The translations under genes and the position numbers were made by a program. From assembly GCF_041199985.1 (NCBI RefSeq), contig NZ_CP165647.1:1302001-1366000 (forward strand): a stretch of DNA of 64,000 bases, read 5' to 3'. Under the pieces are notes generated by a model, which worked only from the letters and a program-made list of their open reading frames with translations, was not told where the DNA came from and searched no databases. The DNA is from Leptotrichia sp. HSP-536. Its GTDB lineage: Bacteria; Fusobacteriota; Fusobacteriia; Fusobacteriales; Leptotrichiaceae. Positions within the stretch are counted from its first letter, which is position 1, and every line of letters begins with the position of its first letter. Positions 63,855 through 64,000 of the stretch are shown piece by piece.

Positions 63855-64000
63855 ATGTTAAATAAAAAAAATACTATGAAAGCTGCTGTTCTTGAAAAAC
63901 CTTGTACTGCTGATGAATTAAAAATTCAAAATATTGAAATTCCGAAAGTAAAAAATGGCTGGGTTCTTATAAAAATAAAAGCTTTTGGAATAAATCGAGC
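63855..64000 (+). CDS. Zinc-type alcohol dehydrogenase/quinone reductase, N-terminal part (partial)
   Basis: 48 codons before the window ends. The start MKAAVLEKP and then IPKVKNGWVLIKIKAFGINR are typical of the GroES-like domain of the MDR superfamily. RBS AAAGGAA. Probably controlled by the divergent MarR gene. Confidence 0.8.
   Translation, partial: MLNKKNTMKAAVLEKPCTADELKIQNIEIPKVKNGWVLIKIKAFGINR

Overview
The window is very AT-rich DNA whose gene content suggests a Leptotrichia-like member of the Fusobacteriota. The main clue is a giant autotransporter with the N-terminal region typical of that group. Class Ib ribonucleotide reductase, a Fur/Znu zinc operon, an OPT transporter and type III pantothenate kinase fit but do not prove this. 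No RNA genes were recognised.

Layout. (1) 1-7.2 kb: end of a thioredoxin-like gene, a small membrane protein with a Pro/Lys microprotein, then nrdI-nrdE and nrdF. nrdE and nrdF are split by a coiled-coil membrane protein, a broken two-repeat gene and a Fic protein. (2) 7.2-36.06 kb: a large defence island. It holds three short CRISPR arrays (A, B, C) that share a leader but differ in the 5' half of the repeat. A subtype III-D effector operon (cas6, cas10, csx10, cas11, cas7-type RAMPs, all1473/TIGR03986, a second cas6) lies on the right. An accessory block lies on the left: a CARF-HEPN nuclease fused to a Csx20-like domain, free-standing Csx20, a single-chain CARF-HEPN-CARF-HEPN protein, a CARF-like protein ending in a possible winged helix, P-loop GTPases with glycine-rich tails, an EcsC protein, and variant NrdG/NrdD genes. 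The adaptation genes cas1 and cas4 are broken; cas2 is intact. A 76-bp nrdF-like remnant marks the right edge, mirroring the intact nrdF on the left. (3) 36-50.3 kb: ordinary chromosome (yaaA, zur-znuACB, OPT transporter, coaX, a lipase, a PLD-like protein, exported proteins, an orphan RelB antitoxin, pepF, an S4 protein, YkvA). (4) 50.4-64 kb: a zinc-ribbon membrane protein, small exported proteins, a 1960-residue autotransporter, and a marR-opu osmolyte transport cluster interrupted by an NAD(P)H oxidoreductase flanked by MITE-like sequences.

How the island may work. Cas10 keeps GGDD, so it could make cyclic oligoadenylate, which CARF proteins would sense. The HEPN nucleases keep R-x4-H motifs, and Csx20 may limit the signal. 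The csx1-csx20 fusion gene and the cas operon are preceded by nearly the same promoter, which suggests co-regulation. Many island genes carry nonsense codons or frameshifts, several at A-runs, so the locus is decaying or partly affected by homopolymer sequencing errors. The effector genes other than csx10, both HEPN proteins and Csx20 remain open.
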